Positions 32,001-41,615 of a stretch of DNA of 64,000 nucleotides are shown here, piece by piece. The DNA lies in the NCBI RefSeq assembly GCF_027172205.1, contig NC_070614.1, forward strand, positions 33,718,001 to 33,782,000. The letters run 5' to 3'. Source of the stretch: Podarcis raffonei. Taxonomy: Eukaryota > Chordata > Lepidosauria > Squamata > Lacertidae. The number at the start of each line of letters is the position of its first letter. The first letter of the stretch is position 1. Both the position numbers and the translations under genes were made by a program. The notes under the pieces were generated by a model, which made no database searches, was not told the DNA's origin, and saw nothing but the letters and a program-made list of their open reading frames with translations.

Positions 32001-32657
32001 AGTGTCCCTATTTTCCAGGGAAAGTCCCACATTTATAGAAGACATTCCAATTGCTGATTTAATCCTGGAATGTCCCGCTTTTCCTTAACACATCCCCATT
32101 TTCACTGGAGGAATATTGGAGGTTATGGTAGGATGTCCCTATTTCATTGGAGAAATGTTGGAGAGTATGGAGTGACACGCAGCGTAAAATTAATAACAGA
32201 GTCCTCTTCAGTAAAAAAATAAAAGCTTTACTGAGTTAAAATAAACTTGTTTGCAAATAACAGCATAATGAACAGAAGATTAAAATAGCTTCAGAGCATA
32301 CACAGAGTTTGCATTGAGCACAGGCTTCACAGAGCACAGACACACACACACTGAGACACTGACAGAGTCTGCCTGCAAGCAGATACAATACTTATACAGA
32401 GAATGAGTCATCCTCAAGATGAGTCACGGTGATTCAGCATGCTAAATGATTCTGCAGCTTTTCAGCATTTCACAACATTTACTCCTTTACTGCTTCCTTT
32501 ACTGCTTTTGCTCTCAAATAGCTTTGTCACATGACGTGGAGTTTTGCCACCCCTAAGCCAAGGAGATAAGTAGCTATACAAACTTAAGAAGACATCTGAA
32601 GGCAATGCTGTGTAGGGAAGTTTTTTTAATGTTAAATGTATTATTATGTTGGAAGCA

Positions 32658-32703
<46 letters not shown>

Positions 32704-35700
32704 TAGACGTCCCTATTTTCATTAGAGAAATGTTGGAGGGTATGAAACTTCTGCACTTTTAAATTATTCATTTTTTTATGTTTTCATACTTTTTTTAAAA
32801 AAAAAACAACACCCTGAATTATGTGGGTAAATAATGCTCCAGTCAAAAGGAAAAAAATCCATATTTGCTGAGCAAAGAGCTAAGACACACGGAGTTTCCT
32901 GTAAATTCTTAGAGGGCATGTTGGGAAGTCATATCTTCTGCTTGCCCAGGCAGGAAGGGTAACAGTAGGAAGATAATCCTTATTAATTTCACTTGAGGAA
33001 CAGTCTCGTTCTCATCATGCAGCCATAGGGATAGGATGCAGTCATAAGGATAGGGTGTAGGACAGGATATGACTTATTTCACTGCTATTTTCTTTTTGAA
33101 TTGAGTCTGCAACGTTATGGAAGTGATCAATTTTTTTTTACATTCTTACATTACAGGCTTCTGTGTTGTTATTTTATTTATAGTATTAACATCTGAAGGG
33201 AATCGGGTTAGTGAAGGCTGCATTAAGATCTTGTGCAGTCGTGCTGAAGTCAGTTGAACAGAATGGTTTGAAAACTACTACCTTCCATGGCTGCATGTCA
33301 TTATGTTGTAGCTTCCTTCTTTCCACCGTTACTTTGGATTTGGATGGGTACATGGCATGTACAGAATTTGCCAGAGCCTGTACAGCATTGTAGATACTGT
33401 AACTGTGGCCAGTCATGCTCATTTCAAAGAAAGGCCCAGGAAGATTCTGCAGCCTCTCTTCTCCAGTACAAGTGTCCACATCATCTCCATTAAAATGGGA
33501 ATTTGGAAATGAACAGTCGAATGCTTGCTCCCAGAATGGTTGGATAAAACCATTTCCCTTCATCAAATGAGGATTTAGCTTTTGAAGAAAATTTTGGAAC
33601 CCTGGCACCTCATGTGAGTGGGTTGTGAAGGCTAAGGCACCATGGAAGGCTTCTATATCCCAATCCTTGTGCATGGATATGGCTACAAGGTCCATCTGGG
33701 CTACCATAATCCACACTTTACCAAATGATTTCCCATACTCAGATTCTCCTTCATGCAGCAGTCCTCTCAATGTTATCATGGTCAAAGCTTCTCCATAGAG
33801 AATAATGGTGTTGGCTTTACTTTTCATAACATCTACAAATATTTCCCCCCACTTTCCTTGGAAATTTAAGATGTCACCAAAAAATCCTTTTGAGGGAATT
33901 TTCTCAGTGAAGGCAGCACAGATGCTGTTCTGAGAAAGTATTGGTAGTAGGTTGCTCAAAAATAATTCTCCGTTTTCCTCATCCATGGTCATTAGACCCA
34001 CCCAAATCCATTTGAAATGCAGAAGTAGCTGGACAATTCCCTTGTACTGATGGATTTCATTTGGAGCCATTCGATACAATGACAGTGAATGAGAGTGATC
34101 CCTCAGCATGGGGACAAAATCACCATAGGTGAACTAAAATGGGGGGAAATTCAGGAAGATGTGTTACAAATTTATTTGGAAACCTATAGATGTGTTAGTG
34201 CAATTTTATGGATACTGAACATTCTGTTTAAAATTAATATAAGATGTGAGTTGCTTGTGAAAACTTCTCAGAATCTTCATTCAATGCAAAATGCTCCTCT
34301 ACACCTTAAGTAGCAGATTTAGAGAGACGTGCAGAATTTAGCAGCCAGGTTGCTCCAAAGAAGCAAGGTGGTTCAAGCATATAACACTAATCATGGCCTG
34401 GCTGCCAATTAGTTTCTGGGCCCAATTCAAAGTGCTTGTTTTGACTTATAAAACTTTAAATTGCTCAGGACCACAATACCTCAATACATTCCCTTATGAA
34501 CCAACCAAACCCTGTGATCATCACCTGAGCCTATTATCTTTGTGCCCCCTCCATGAGAAGTCCAGACGGTGGCAATCTAAGAATGGCCCTTTTCTGCAGT
34601 GGCTTTCCCTTTGTGGAATGTTCTTCCCAGGCACTTTCATTACACATATTTAGGGGCCAGGTGAAAATATTCCTCTATAACCAGGCATTTGGCTGATTAG
34701 ACAATATATGGCCTTTTAAATGTTTTCATGGAAATAGGTGCTTTCTTTCTTTTTTTCCTTTTTCTTTTTGCTGTAAACTTCCCTGTGATCTTTGGATGAA
34801 GGGTGTTATAAAAATTAAATATAGTGGTACCTTGGTTTAAGAACAGCTTAGTTTATGAACAACTTGGATTAAGAACGCTGCAAACCCAGAAGTAGGTGTT
34901 TTGGTTTGTGAACTTTGCCTTGGAATAAGAACATGCTTTGCTTCCTGTTGAGTGTGTTCCATTTGTAAATTGAGTCCCCCGCTGCTATGGGAAAGCACAC
35001 CTTGCTTTAAGAACGGACTTCTGGAATGGATTAAGTTCGTAAACCAAGGTACCACTGTACTGGCTAAGATATCAATGTTTGTGCCACAGTCATTTCAATA
35101 GAATATACACCTGTACAAGCAACCATACAACACAGTCCAAGAAAAGAAAAGGCAAATAATGCATCACAATTCTGAAAACTCAGTGTTCCAAGAGCACACC
35201 ATACCTGTGGAAACTTGTAGATGTCCAAGATGGCAGCCAAATGGTGGGAGGTTTCAGCGCCTAGTCCTCCTATGACTCCTATTAGGCTGTTCTGGACATC
35301 ACAGCTATAATTGGGAACAAATTTGTACTGTGTGGAGAAAAGCTCCACTGCTATGTGATAACTCCGCTTCTGACTGAAGTAGCTCTCAGGGATGTGGAAT
35401 CCCAAGGAAACATTAGGCAAAATCTTGGGATTTTCATTAATTTCATTTACAGCAAACACCAAAGCCAGGACATGCTGGTAGTTCTTTGTCACAACACTGG
35501 AAAAAAGTTAGATGATAGGTCACCAGAAAATTTAACAATAAGTAAAGTTGCTTGGCAGCTGTCCTGCTGAATCAATAACATGTGAGTTACCGTAGTTGAT
35601 AGACTACTGAGAGGATTACAAATTTGCAGAACCACACAGAACTGCAATATGTAGAACGTCATTGTCTGTATATATTATTACATCCTGATCCTAAGGCACT

Positions 35701-36204
35701 ATATTTGGCATTGTGGGATTATAGCACTTCAATTTAAAAGTCATTTTAGAATGGTCAGATTATATGTGAGATTCAATAAATCCTTTGTAGTTTCACAAAC
35801 CTTTTAAAAATGATTTATATCACCTTTTCAAATACCCTATGAGTATCAGCCCCTCCAGTGTCTATTGATAAACATTCACACATGTGCTACCAATTCCTTT
35901 AAGGGTGCTGATAATTTAGCCTCAGTTGACAACCTTTGGCATATAACAGAAAAACAAAAGATCCTTACATGGGAATGCTAGTATCAGCAGAAGGAGGGTA
36001 TTCAGTGAAGGAAAATGAATCCAAAAACAGTAGCATCTGAGAGACAGCCCCACCAATTATGACGTCACCTGACTTATAATACTTATGAGGAGTATAGATG
36101 GGGTCATGGATGACACATCTTGCAGCGTGCTCCTGGAACTCACTGTGAGGTATCTGCAACAGCATTAGAAACATTTCCAGTAACACTGTCCCAATTATAG
36201 TCAT
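25187..36204 (-). CDS. V2R-D: vomeronasal type-2 receptor, six exons, apparently intact
   Basis: Reading down the minus strand, exons 36204-35969, 35496-35205, 34133-33282, 31492-31265, 30390-30264 and 26091-25187 join in frame to 879 residues with GT/AG borders. The leader is [19 protein letters not shown]; an in-frame ATG at 36246 is an alternative start. Exon 6 has [30 protein letters not shown] and [16 protein letters not shown]. It is closest to V2R-E (exon 2 [15 protein letters not shown], exon 3 SYGDFVPM type start), not to B or C. Intron 5 (4.2 kb) holds a CR1 split by Bov-B and an L2 tail; intron 3 holds a MITE and an LTR. Function as for the family; ligand unknown. Confidence 0.9.
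26628..29207 (-). mobile_element. Bov-B (RTE clade) LINE, 5'-truncated
   Basis: About 2.58 kb in minus orientation, with the 3' end at the left showing a (CAA)n tail, and the Bov-B 3' sequence TTTAGTCGTGTCCGACTCTT. TATGAT at 26628-26633 and 29202-29207 may be the target duplication, though the right copy is also Bov-B-like. It starts inside the endonuclease, so it is truncated at the 5' side. Bov-B is known for horizontal spread among squamates and ruminants (established knowledge). It is inserted in a CR1 in intron 5 of V2R-D. Confidence 0.9.
26784..29219 (-). pseudogene. Bov-B ORF: endonuclease C-terminal half plus reverse transcriptase
   Basis: One reading frame on the minus strand from about 29219 to beyond 26784, with no frameshift. 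Landmarks in order: [20 protein letters not shown] and [12 protein letters not shown] (endonuclease), [19 protein letters not shown] (linker), [26 protein letters not shown] and [10 protein letters not shown] (RT with its YADD catalytic box), then [20 protein letters not shown] and [10 protein letters not shown]. It is stopped by TGA at 28896-28898, 27837-27839 and 26784-26786. At each the family has Arg, so each fits a CGA-to-TGA change. The frame resumes after the last stop with MRWLDSV. Without its 5' half it cannot be an autonomous element. Confidence 0.88.
29393..29546 (-). mobile_element. L2-type LINE 3' end inserted in CR1
   Basis: (AAT)n then ATCCCACCCATCTGGCTGGG and the reverse complement of the L2 ORF2 end (GGCTGCCTTCAGATGTCTTC). 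It is flanked by imperfect duplicates of CR1 sequence (AGTCCCTTGGAGG before, AGTCTCTTTCCTTGGAAG after). Confidence 0.75.
29785..30026. mobile_element. TA-flanked MITE, copy 1
   Basis: A 242-bp element with inverted ends CAGTGGTACCTCAGGTTA and CCTAGGTACCACTG, flanked by TA. Contains repeated AGGTTAAGAAC/AGGTTACAGAC motifs. The TA target suggests a Tc1/mariner-type mover. In intron 5 of V2R-D. Confidence 0.85.
30264..30390 (-). CDS. V2R-D exon 5: cysteine-rich (NCD3G) exon
   Basis: 127 bp; [18 protein letters not shown] and [18 protein letters not shown]. The last base G joins AT of exon 6 to give Asp. Confidence 0.9.
30716..30957 (+). mobile_element. CR1 LINE fragment
   Basis: GGTCAGATCACATCTGGATT, TGTGCAAAGAGGAGACTGAG, then ATATTAAGGGCTATCACGTG: the ORF2 C-terminal part of CR1, with an internal deletion relative to the copy at the right edge. 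In intron 4 of V2R-D. Confidence 0.7.
31265..31492 (-). CDS. V2R-D exon 4
   Basis: 228 bp; [39 protein letters not shown] and [18 protein letters not shown], ending SFNQ before GTGGGA. Confidence 0.91.
31590..31797. mobile_element. TA-flanked MITE, diverged copy
   Basis: A 208-bp element, TA on both sides, ends CAATGATACCTTGGTTTAC and CACGTTACCACTG, with inner GGTTGTAAACCAAAAAAGG and GTTGTAATCCAA motifs. Same terminal pattern as 29785-30026 but a different interior, so a related subfamily. In intron 3 of V2R-D. Confidence 0.75.
32172..32533 (-). mobile_element. Probable solo LTR (fossil)
   Basis: In intron 3 of V2R-D. On the minus strand it starts near TGTGACAAAGC and ends near GTGTCAC, giving weak inverted ends, with GAGTCTGCCTGCAAGCAG-type mid-sequence. 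No internal coding region is found next to it. Limits and family are uncertain (ERV-like). Confidence 0.4.
32588..32704 (+). mobile_element. L2-type LINE 3' end with (ATT)n
   Basis: AGACATCTGAAGGCAATGCT through GGAAGC and an ATT run at 32660-32702. It matches the end of the L2 element at 54500-54600. Confidence 0.65.
33282..34133 (-). CDS. V2R-D exon 3: main ligand-binding exon
   Basis: 852 bp, shortest of the four. [60 protein letters not shown] and [20 protein letters not shown]. Ends MQPWK before GTAGTA; the last residue is Lys where the other genes have Gln. Confidence 0.91.
34345..34820 (+). mobile_element. Old L2-like LINE fragment
   Basis: A frame gives [20 protein letters not shown] followed by NCSGPQYLN, the L2 ORF2 C-terminal block, then a decayed 3' UTR. 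In intron 2 of V2R-D. Confidence 0.65.
34822..35057. mobile_element. TA-flanked MITE, copy 3
   Basis: A 236-bp element, ends TAGTGGTACCTTGGTTTAAG and AAACCAAGGTACCACTG, flanked by TA. In intron 2 of V2R-D, next to the L2 fragment. Confidence 0.85.
35205..35496 (-). CDS. V2R-D exon 2
   Basis: 292 bp; [35 protein letters not shown] and [14 protein letters not shown], ending IYKFPQ before GTATGG. Confidence 0.91.
35969..36204 (-). CDS. V2R-D exon 1: signal peptide and N-terminus
   Basis: Leader, then [20 protein letters not shown] and [14 protein letters not shown]. Ends with AT before GTAAGG; exon 2 supplies T to give Ile. The start at 36204 is chosen by alignment with V2R-E, whose start is fixed by an upstream in-frame stop. 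Confidence 0.82.
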
Positions 36205-37196
36205 TCCCCTCTCAATGCAGATGCCAGATTTTCCACCTTCTGTCATAACAACAGGTATATATAGTAGTCTGGCTTGAAAAGCAGCAGCCTCTGCTGATGC
36301 AATATTTGGAACCTGTATCCTCTATCTACATACATATACCAGAAAACTATATGGAACTGGAGTATGCTGGAGCCTGGGTCCTTAGCTCCAGTTCTGAACA
36401 CCAAGCATGGTTTTTAAAAACATACCCTGGCCTTTGTTAGTGTTTTGTTATGATTCATATTCTGGAAACCAGGAGGTGGCTTGGTCAAAGGGAGAAAAAT
36501 ATGGCACATCTCAGAGACCTTAATGACAATCACAATGTATGCAATTGAGAATGGCAAAACCTGTAATTAGCCTCCCCCAAGGATCCAGGTGACACTCTGT
36601 TCAACATACTTCCTGGAGAAAGAAAACATGTTGGCCAAAATAACCACAATTTTCCCTGTGTTCCTAAGGGTAGCTGAATTTCTGCTACTTTCTAGACATG
36701 GCTGGGCAAGCAGATTACACAAAATGTTCAGGAGAGGCTTGCCCCTTATCCTACTGCAATGGTGAGAAACTGAATCTGGCCAGTGGAATGGACCCATACC
36801 CATACCCTTGCAGGCCAACTTTGACAGGGGCCACCCATATGTCAATCACCTGACATCATAACAATGCCATGTGGCAATTTCAAAGGATCAGCTGAAAATA
36901 GACCATCACAGGAGCTCAAAAATAGTGCTGACAACCTGCCTTGGATGCTCTAAGAGTTCCCTAACTAATGAATGTTCAGGGAGAGGGGAGTTTTTAAGGT
37001 TTTTCTTAGCACAGCTTACTTCTTTGAGGCAGCAATCCTAACTGCACTTATCTGAGAGCCACTGAATTGAATAAGACGAACTTTTGAATAGACATGGTTT
37101 GGGTTTCTCTGTAATTCTTATAAGTGACGGTGCAGAGAAAAGGTAGTGCTCCAGTGGCTGCTATTTATTACTTTGACAATTTATATACCACTTAAT
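36205..37196. other. 5' flank of V2R-D
   Basis: No gene or repeat recognised in this ~1 kb. It should hold the V2R-D promoter, but no element can be called with confidence. Confidence 0.3.
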
Positions 37197-37560
37197 GGGA
37201 CGCGGGTGGCGCTGTGGGTAAAAGCCTCAGCGCCTAGGGCTTGCCGATCGAAAGGTCGGTGGTTCGAATCCCCGCGGCGGGGTGCACTCCCGTTGTTCGG
37301 TCCCAGCGCCTGCCAACCTAGCAGTTTGAAAGCACCCCCGGGTGCAAGTAGATAAATAGGGACCGCTTACTAGCGGGAAGGTAAACGGCGTTTCCGTGTG
37401 CGGCTCTGGCTCGCCAGAGCAGCAATGTCACGCTGGCCACGTGACCCGGAAGTGTCTCCGGACAGCGCTGGGCCCCGGCCTCTTGAGTGAGATGGGCGCA
37501 CAACCCTAGAGTCTGTCAAGACTGGCCCGTACGGGCAGGGGTACCTTTACCTTTACCTTT
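37197..37560 (+). mobile_element. Sauria-type tRNA-derived SINE, full length
   Basis: A 364-bp element with a tRNA-like head (GGGACGCGGGTGGCGCTGTG) and a Pol III B box GGTTCGAATCC at 37261-37271. The body is shared with the Bov-B 3' region and the tail is (ACCTTT)n. The 12-bp duplication ATACCACTTAAT lies at 37185-37196 and 37561-37572. Such SINEs are known to borrow Bov-B machinery. In the spacer between V2R-D and V2R-E. Confidence 0.92.
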
Positions 37561-37745
37561 ATACCACTTAATTACAACTGTCTCTGAGCAGTATATAATA
37601 GACTCGGCATAATGTTTCCCTGTTGATCTGGTAGTGATTTGATGTCCATCAGTGCTGCTGCTGGAAATACAGGCAACTCCTCATATGCACATGATTTATT
37701 TGTGTTACTGTGTACACTCATGGTGCCGGAAACCTGGAACTGGAA

Positions 37746-38161
37746 CCTAGAAGTGGGGCGCACCCTGGAGAGTCCTCCTGGCTTTCTTGGGTGGTGCTTT
37801 GTTGAAGCTGCTCACCTTCCCACTTAACAGCTAATGTGTGTGGGATAGTGCATCAGCTGTCACTGCTGCTGCCGCCACTTCCCCACACATCAGCTGAGCA
37901 GCCTCAGCAAAGCCCCACTGCCCCTCCATCCTCTTTGGGCTCTGGGAGCCAGAGGTGCAGAAGGGCTTTGTCAGCTGATGCATGGGGAAGTAGTGGTGGC
38001 TGATATATTGCCCTGCACATCTGCTGTTAGCAAAGGAAGTTGACTAGCCTCAACAAAGTCCCACTGCCCCCCCCCCAGCTTGCAAGTACATCCTCTTTGG
38101 GCTCTGATGAAGGTCTCCTCGTGAGCTACTAGGACTCTCCAGGGTGCTCCCCATCTTCGTG
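37746..38161. repeat. Composite imperfect palindrome with internal direct repeats
   Basis: Outer arms 37746-37776 and 38131-38161 are inverted copies (GGGCGCACCCTGGAGAGTCC against AGGACTCTCCAGGGTGCTCC). Inner inverted pair: GCCGCCACTTCCCCACACAT and CATGGGGAAGTAGTGGTGGC. A direct repeat (CATCCTCTTTGGGCTCTG) occurs near 37928 and 38090. No target duplication or coding frame is seen. It could be a foldback element. Confidence 0.65.
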
Positions 38162-38429
38162 CATTTCACTGACGTGTGGTGAGGCCTGGAGTGTAACCCA
38201 TGCATAAATCTTGAATGGGAAAAGTGGGGAGGGGGACAAAGGACATCCTCAATAAAATCTTTGGAATCAAATTAACAAAGTTAATAAATGTTCTGAGTCA
38301 CACTTCAATTCTGGAGATTTGGATCAGGACAATCACTTCAGAATGTGGGCCCAATGAATATGGATCCTTAAAAGTTAAGAATATTGAAAGAGCAGGGCTT
38401 TCAATTTCTCAAAAGACCCCTTATTTCTT

Positions 38430-38665
38430 TTTATTTATTGCATTTATTTTCCAACTTTTTTTCTCCAAGGAGCTCAAGGTGATGTACATGGTTCTCCCTA
38501 TTCCTCATTCAATCCCCACAACAACCTTGTGAGGTAGGTTAGGTTGAGAGACAATGCCTGGCTAAGGTCAAGCTATGAGCTTCATGGATGAATGGGGAGT
38601 TGAACCCTGGTATTCCAGGTCAGATATGGAAACTTTAAGAACAGCGCCACACTGGCTCTCCTGCA
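38430..38665 (-). mobile_element. MIR-like CORE-SINE fragment
   Basis: CAAGGAGCTCAAGGTGATGT, then CACAACAACCTTGTGAGGTA, GGCTAAGGTCAAGCTATGAG and a reversed B-box-like GAGTTGAACCCTGG. This is the layout of old tetrapod MIR-type SINEs in minus orientation. Confidence 0.55.
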
Positions 38666-38811
38666 AAATTCCCATGCAAAATCACAAAAAGGTGTCAATG
38701 AAAATATTGATGGGCTGTGACTTGGCAGCATGTGTCAAGGCTAACAGTTACCTAGTGTCCACATGAATCAATAGACATTGGGAAATATTCAGGATAAGAT
38801 CAGAAATCAGA

Positions 38812-38909
38812 CTCCGGTGCCGTGGTTAAGAACTGTTCAGGTTAAGAACAGTTTCATGTTAAGAATGGACCTCCGCAACGAATTAATTACTTAACCCAAG
38901 GTACCACTG
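38812..38909. mobile_element. TA-flanked MITE, internally deleted copy
   Basis: Only about 98 bp, with GGTTAAGAACAGTTTCATG in the middle and the right end CCAAGGTACCACTG followed by TA. Its left end is eroded. It directly abuts the receptor relic at 38912. Confidence 0.65.
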
Positions 38910-38911
38910 TA

Positions 38912-39245
38912 CAATTTCTTCAGCTACTGAGTTCATATCACTATCTGGGAAAGGGGGAGAGGTGAGCAACCATACAGTGCAAATGCCTGCTTGAATAAGT
39001 GAACAATGGAGTTGGCCACTCTTTTCCCCACCCATCTTCTCATGCTGCTTCCTGGCTTTGTGGCCATGAAAGCCAGAACCACTGTGATGGTTTTTGCTTA
39101 CACAGAAGACACAGCTGCTGAGAAGACCATGCCAAATGCTATTTCACAGAGGAGGCATTTCATTTTTCCAGGTTGCCCAATGAACATAAAAGTAGAAAGA
39201 AAGCAGAGCAGGAGGGAGATGAGGAGAGCATAGGTGAGGTTTTCA
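38912..39245 (-). pseudogene. V2R exon-6 relic
   Basis: About 330 bp of a receptor TM exon on the minus strand: [16 protein letters not shown], then [28 protein letters not shown], and after a frame change the [18 protein letters not shown] equivalent, stopping at the NSVAEEIV position where the MITE begins. It covers TM2 to about the TM4-TM5 loop. It resembles V2R-E and V2R-F most. No other exon of this copy is seen, so it is a dead fragment. Confidence 0.85.
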
Positions 39246-39562
39246 AAACAGCATTTTGTCCTGTTTCGTGATTTCATATGATGCAACTTCTGGAAATTTG
39301 GAAACTATGTGATGATATAACTTTTGGAAATCTACAAGAGGACTTGATAAATAAGAGAATTACAAGACATATTGTTTAGGGAATCCATAGGAGCCTAGGC
39401 GTAAATTATTACTGAGACTCATTACAAGTCATGAAATTAGTTTCTCCTAAGGCACTGGGTCCTTTTTGGTATCATTGCTGGTATACTTACAGGCGTATGG
39501 GGCACATTGCAGAGATTGGCCACAGTTTTCTGTATTCCTAAATGAGAGGGGAGAAATAAATA

Positions 39563-39780
39563 CAGTGGTGCCTCGGGTTACATACGCTTCAGGTTACAGA
39601 CTCCGCTAAGCCAGAAATAGTACCTCAGGTTGAGAACTTTGCTTCAGGATTAGAACAGAAATCGTGTGGCGGTGGCAGTGGGAGGCCCCATAAGCTAAAG
39701 TGGTGCTTCAGGTTAAGAACAGTTTCAGGTTAAGAATGGACCTCTGGAATGAATTAAGTACGTAACCAGAGGTACCACTG
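39563..39780. mobile_element. TA-flanked MITE, copy 5
   Basis: A 218-bp element with ends CAGTGGTGCCTCGGGTTAC and CAGAGGTACCACTG, TA on both sides. The interior TACGCTTCAGGTTACAGACT is nearly identical to that of 29785-30026, so the two are recent relatives. Confidence 0.87.
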
Positions 39781-39997
39781 TATAGAAGAAAGCCCTACGG
39801 TGGAGTAATAGTGAATCATTGTCAATCTGGAAAGGAAACATTCAACCCCTTCCAAAAATGGGGGGAGGGGCTTTTGGATGGGAGAGGAAGATTCCTTTCT
39901 CTATTTGGGGTTGGGGTGTGGGGGATTGGGGGAGGGGTTGCTTCATACTTTACAGGGATGGAAATAGCCAGCCTACACATGAGATTTATTGTTTCCT

Positions 39998-40088
39998 TCT
40001 ATATTTCTATATTTCTATATTTATTTCTATATTTCTATATTTATTTCTATATTTCTATGTTTCTATATTTCTATATTTCTATATTTCA
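39998..40088. repeat. Minisatellite of TTCTATA(TTT) units
   Basis: About nine short units (TTCTATATT, some with an extra TATT) in the 3' flank of V2R-E. Confidence 0.9.
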
Positions 40089-41450
40089 GAGGCACGGTTG
40101 ATATTCTCATATTGCTTAATTCTTCAGTGATATAATTAGTATTATTCTCATGATAAGCTGGCAGCCCTCTCCATCTCTGCTGGTACTAAAAATAGTACAT
40201 CCAGTATATTAAGAATGACTGCTGGATTTGTGGGAGTTCAGCCCATTCCACTCTCAACTTAGGGAATGTGGCCATGAGATCCAGGTTCATGTTTGTTCAG
40301 AAGAATTCAACAGTATGAATCATCATTCTGTTCACAGAATGTGAGAATAGGTGTGATATCAACTGGTTCTTGGCTTTCTGCCTTTGGAACTTCCTGGGAC
40401 TTGCTTATTTCACAGAGTTTTGTGAAATCCAGGTCTTGGGGTCAACAACTGATATCTCTGGGAGACTCATACAACCCCATGACTTTTTCTTACTTGTTTT
40501 TAGGGGGTGGGAGTCAGTGGGATCTAGCCCAGGAATAACTATGGCAGTCCTGCAGTCCTGATGACAGTGTTACAGAAAATGTAAGTAAGGGATGTTTGAT
40601 TCTTTGTGTGTGTGAAAGATTCATTCATTCCAGAAACAGAGAAGAAGACTCAAGAAGAAGCAGAAAGCTGAGGTTGTTTTGACTATATAAGGACATTGTC
40701 CATGGGAACTGTTCTTTGGATATGTGCAGTTTCTACAGGAAAGACTTATAACACCGTTCTGTGTAACTTGTTCTCCTTGCTTGCAACTTACAGTGGAGAG
40801 GGAGAGGCTTGGACTGTGGCTGTGGTAAATGTTATATATATTTGCTACTAATGATGCTTTTATAGCCTGTTAAGTAAATTCTACATTTGACTGATTCTTA
40901 CGGTGTCCATGAGGGTTTATTGCCTTCTCTGTGTAACTACAATTGTATAGGCTTGTGGGATTGCTAGGTGCTTTGTTCTGTCCTTTCTGGGCTCTTTTAG
41001 GGCTGTTTTTGCCAATTAAAAAGTCATTTCTGAGTTTGGCACGATGTGCATGTCAGTCGTGCATCAATTGGATGTGTGTAAATGGGGAGTTGTCTATACT
41101 GCAAAACACAAGAAGGCTGATGGCTTTGAAACAGAATTCACAAGAACCCGTGAAAGCAATGGGTCAGCTATTTCAAGAAAACCACAGCAAGAAAAAAATG
41201 ACTGCCCTTATGTACCTCTTATATCATACAATGTATTCTACTACCTAAACTGGCATTGTATAAAAAGATTTGCTTTCTAGTACCATAGCAAGGAATGCAT
41301 TGGAATCTGGATTTCAAAGAAGGACTCCTTTTTAAACACAACATTTCTCAGGGAGTGCTCATCAGGTGTGTTCAGTTTAGAACAAAGACCAAGTAATTAC
41401 AGAATATGTTCATACACAGAAATGGAAGACATTTTTAAAGAAAGATGTGT
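40089..41450. other. 3' flank of V2R-E, unassigned
   Basis: No gene is recognised. Around 40567-40943 there is a CTATATAAGG and end-like TGTTACAG / TCTGTGTAACT sequences that might mark an LTR fossil; this is weak. The open frames at 40943-41280 look like chance. Confidence 0.25.
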
Positions 41451-41456
41451 TTTATT
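41451..41456 (-). promoter_or_regulatory. Possible polyadenylation signal of V2R-E
   Basis: TTTATT on the plus strand (AATAAA on the minus strand) about 160 bases past the V2R-E stop, a spacing like the candidate in V2R-C. Confidence 0.3.
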
Positions 41457-41615
41457 TCCAAAACAGTAATTTCTTCCTTCCTTCCTGCCACATTGCAAAT
41501 GTGTGCGAATTTCAAATCTTCCTAAATGGCTATAAGGCAATTTGTCTCCATGATTATAGTTGCACTCAAAGCTTAGAAGAGACCATAACCCTAATAAATG
41601 TAGAGGGGTTTTTTT

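Larger units (their letters stand above)
32086..32746. repeat. ~42-bp repeat units, split by later insertions
   Basis: Units near 32086-32129 and 32130-32170 (GGATGTCCCTATTTCATTGG, then AGAAATGTTGGAGAGTATGG) recur at 32705-32746 (GACGTCCCTATTTTCATTAG, then AGAAATGTTGGAGGGTATG). An LTR-like block and an L2 tail separate the last unit from the others. Confidence 0.6.

Noticed and set aside
35064-35204. C-terminal extension of V2R-D exon 2
   Set aside because: It is read-through into intron 2 past the GTATGG donor, which is placed as in every other copy.
37197-37275. tRNA gene
   Set aside because: The B box and tRNA-like head belong to a SINE with body, (ACCTTT)n tail and target duplications.
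40943-41280. Pair of overlapping open frames near V2R-E
   Set aside because: No homology recognised, no signal peptide or conserved motif, ordinary AT-rich context; likely chance.
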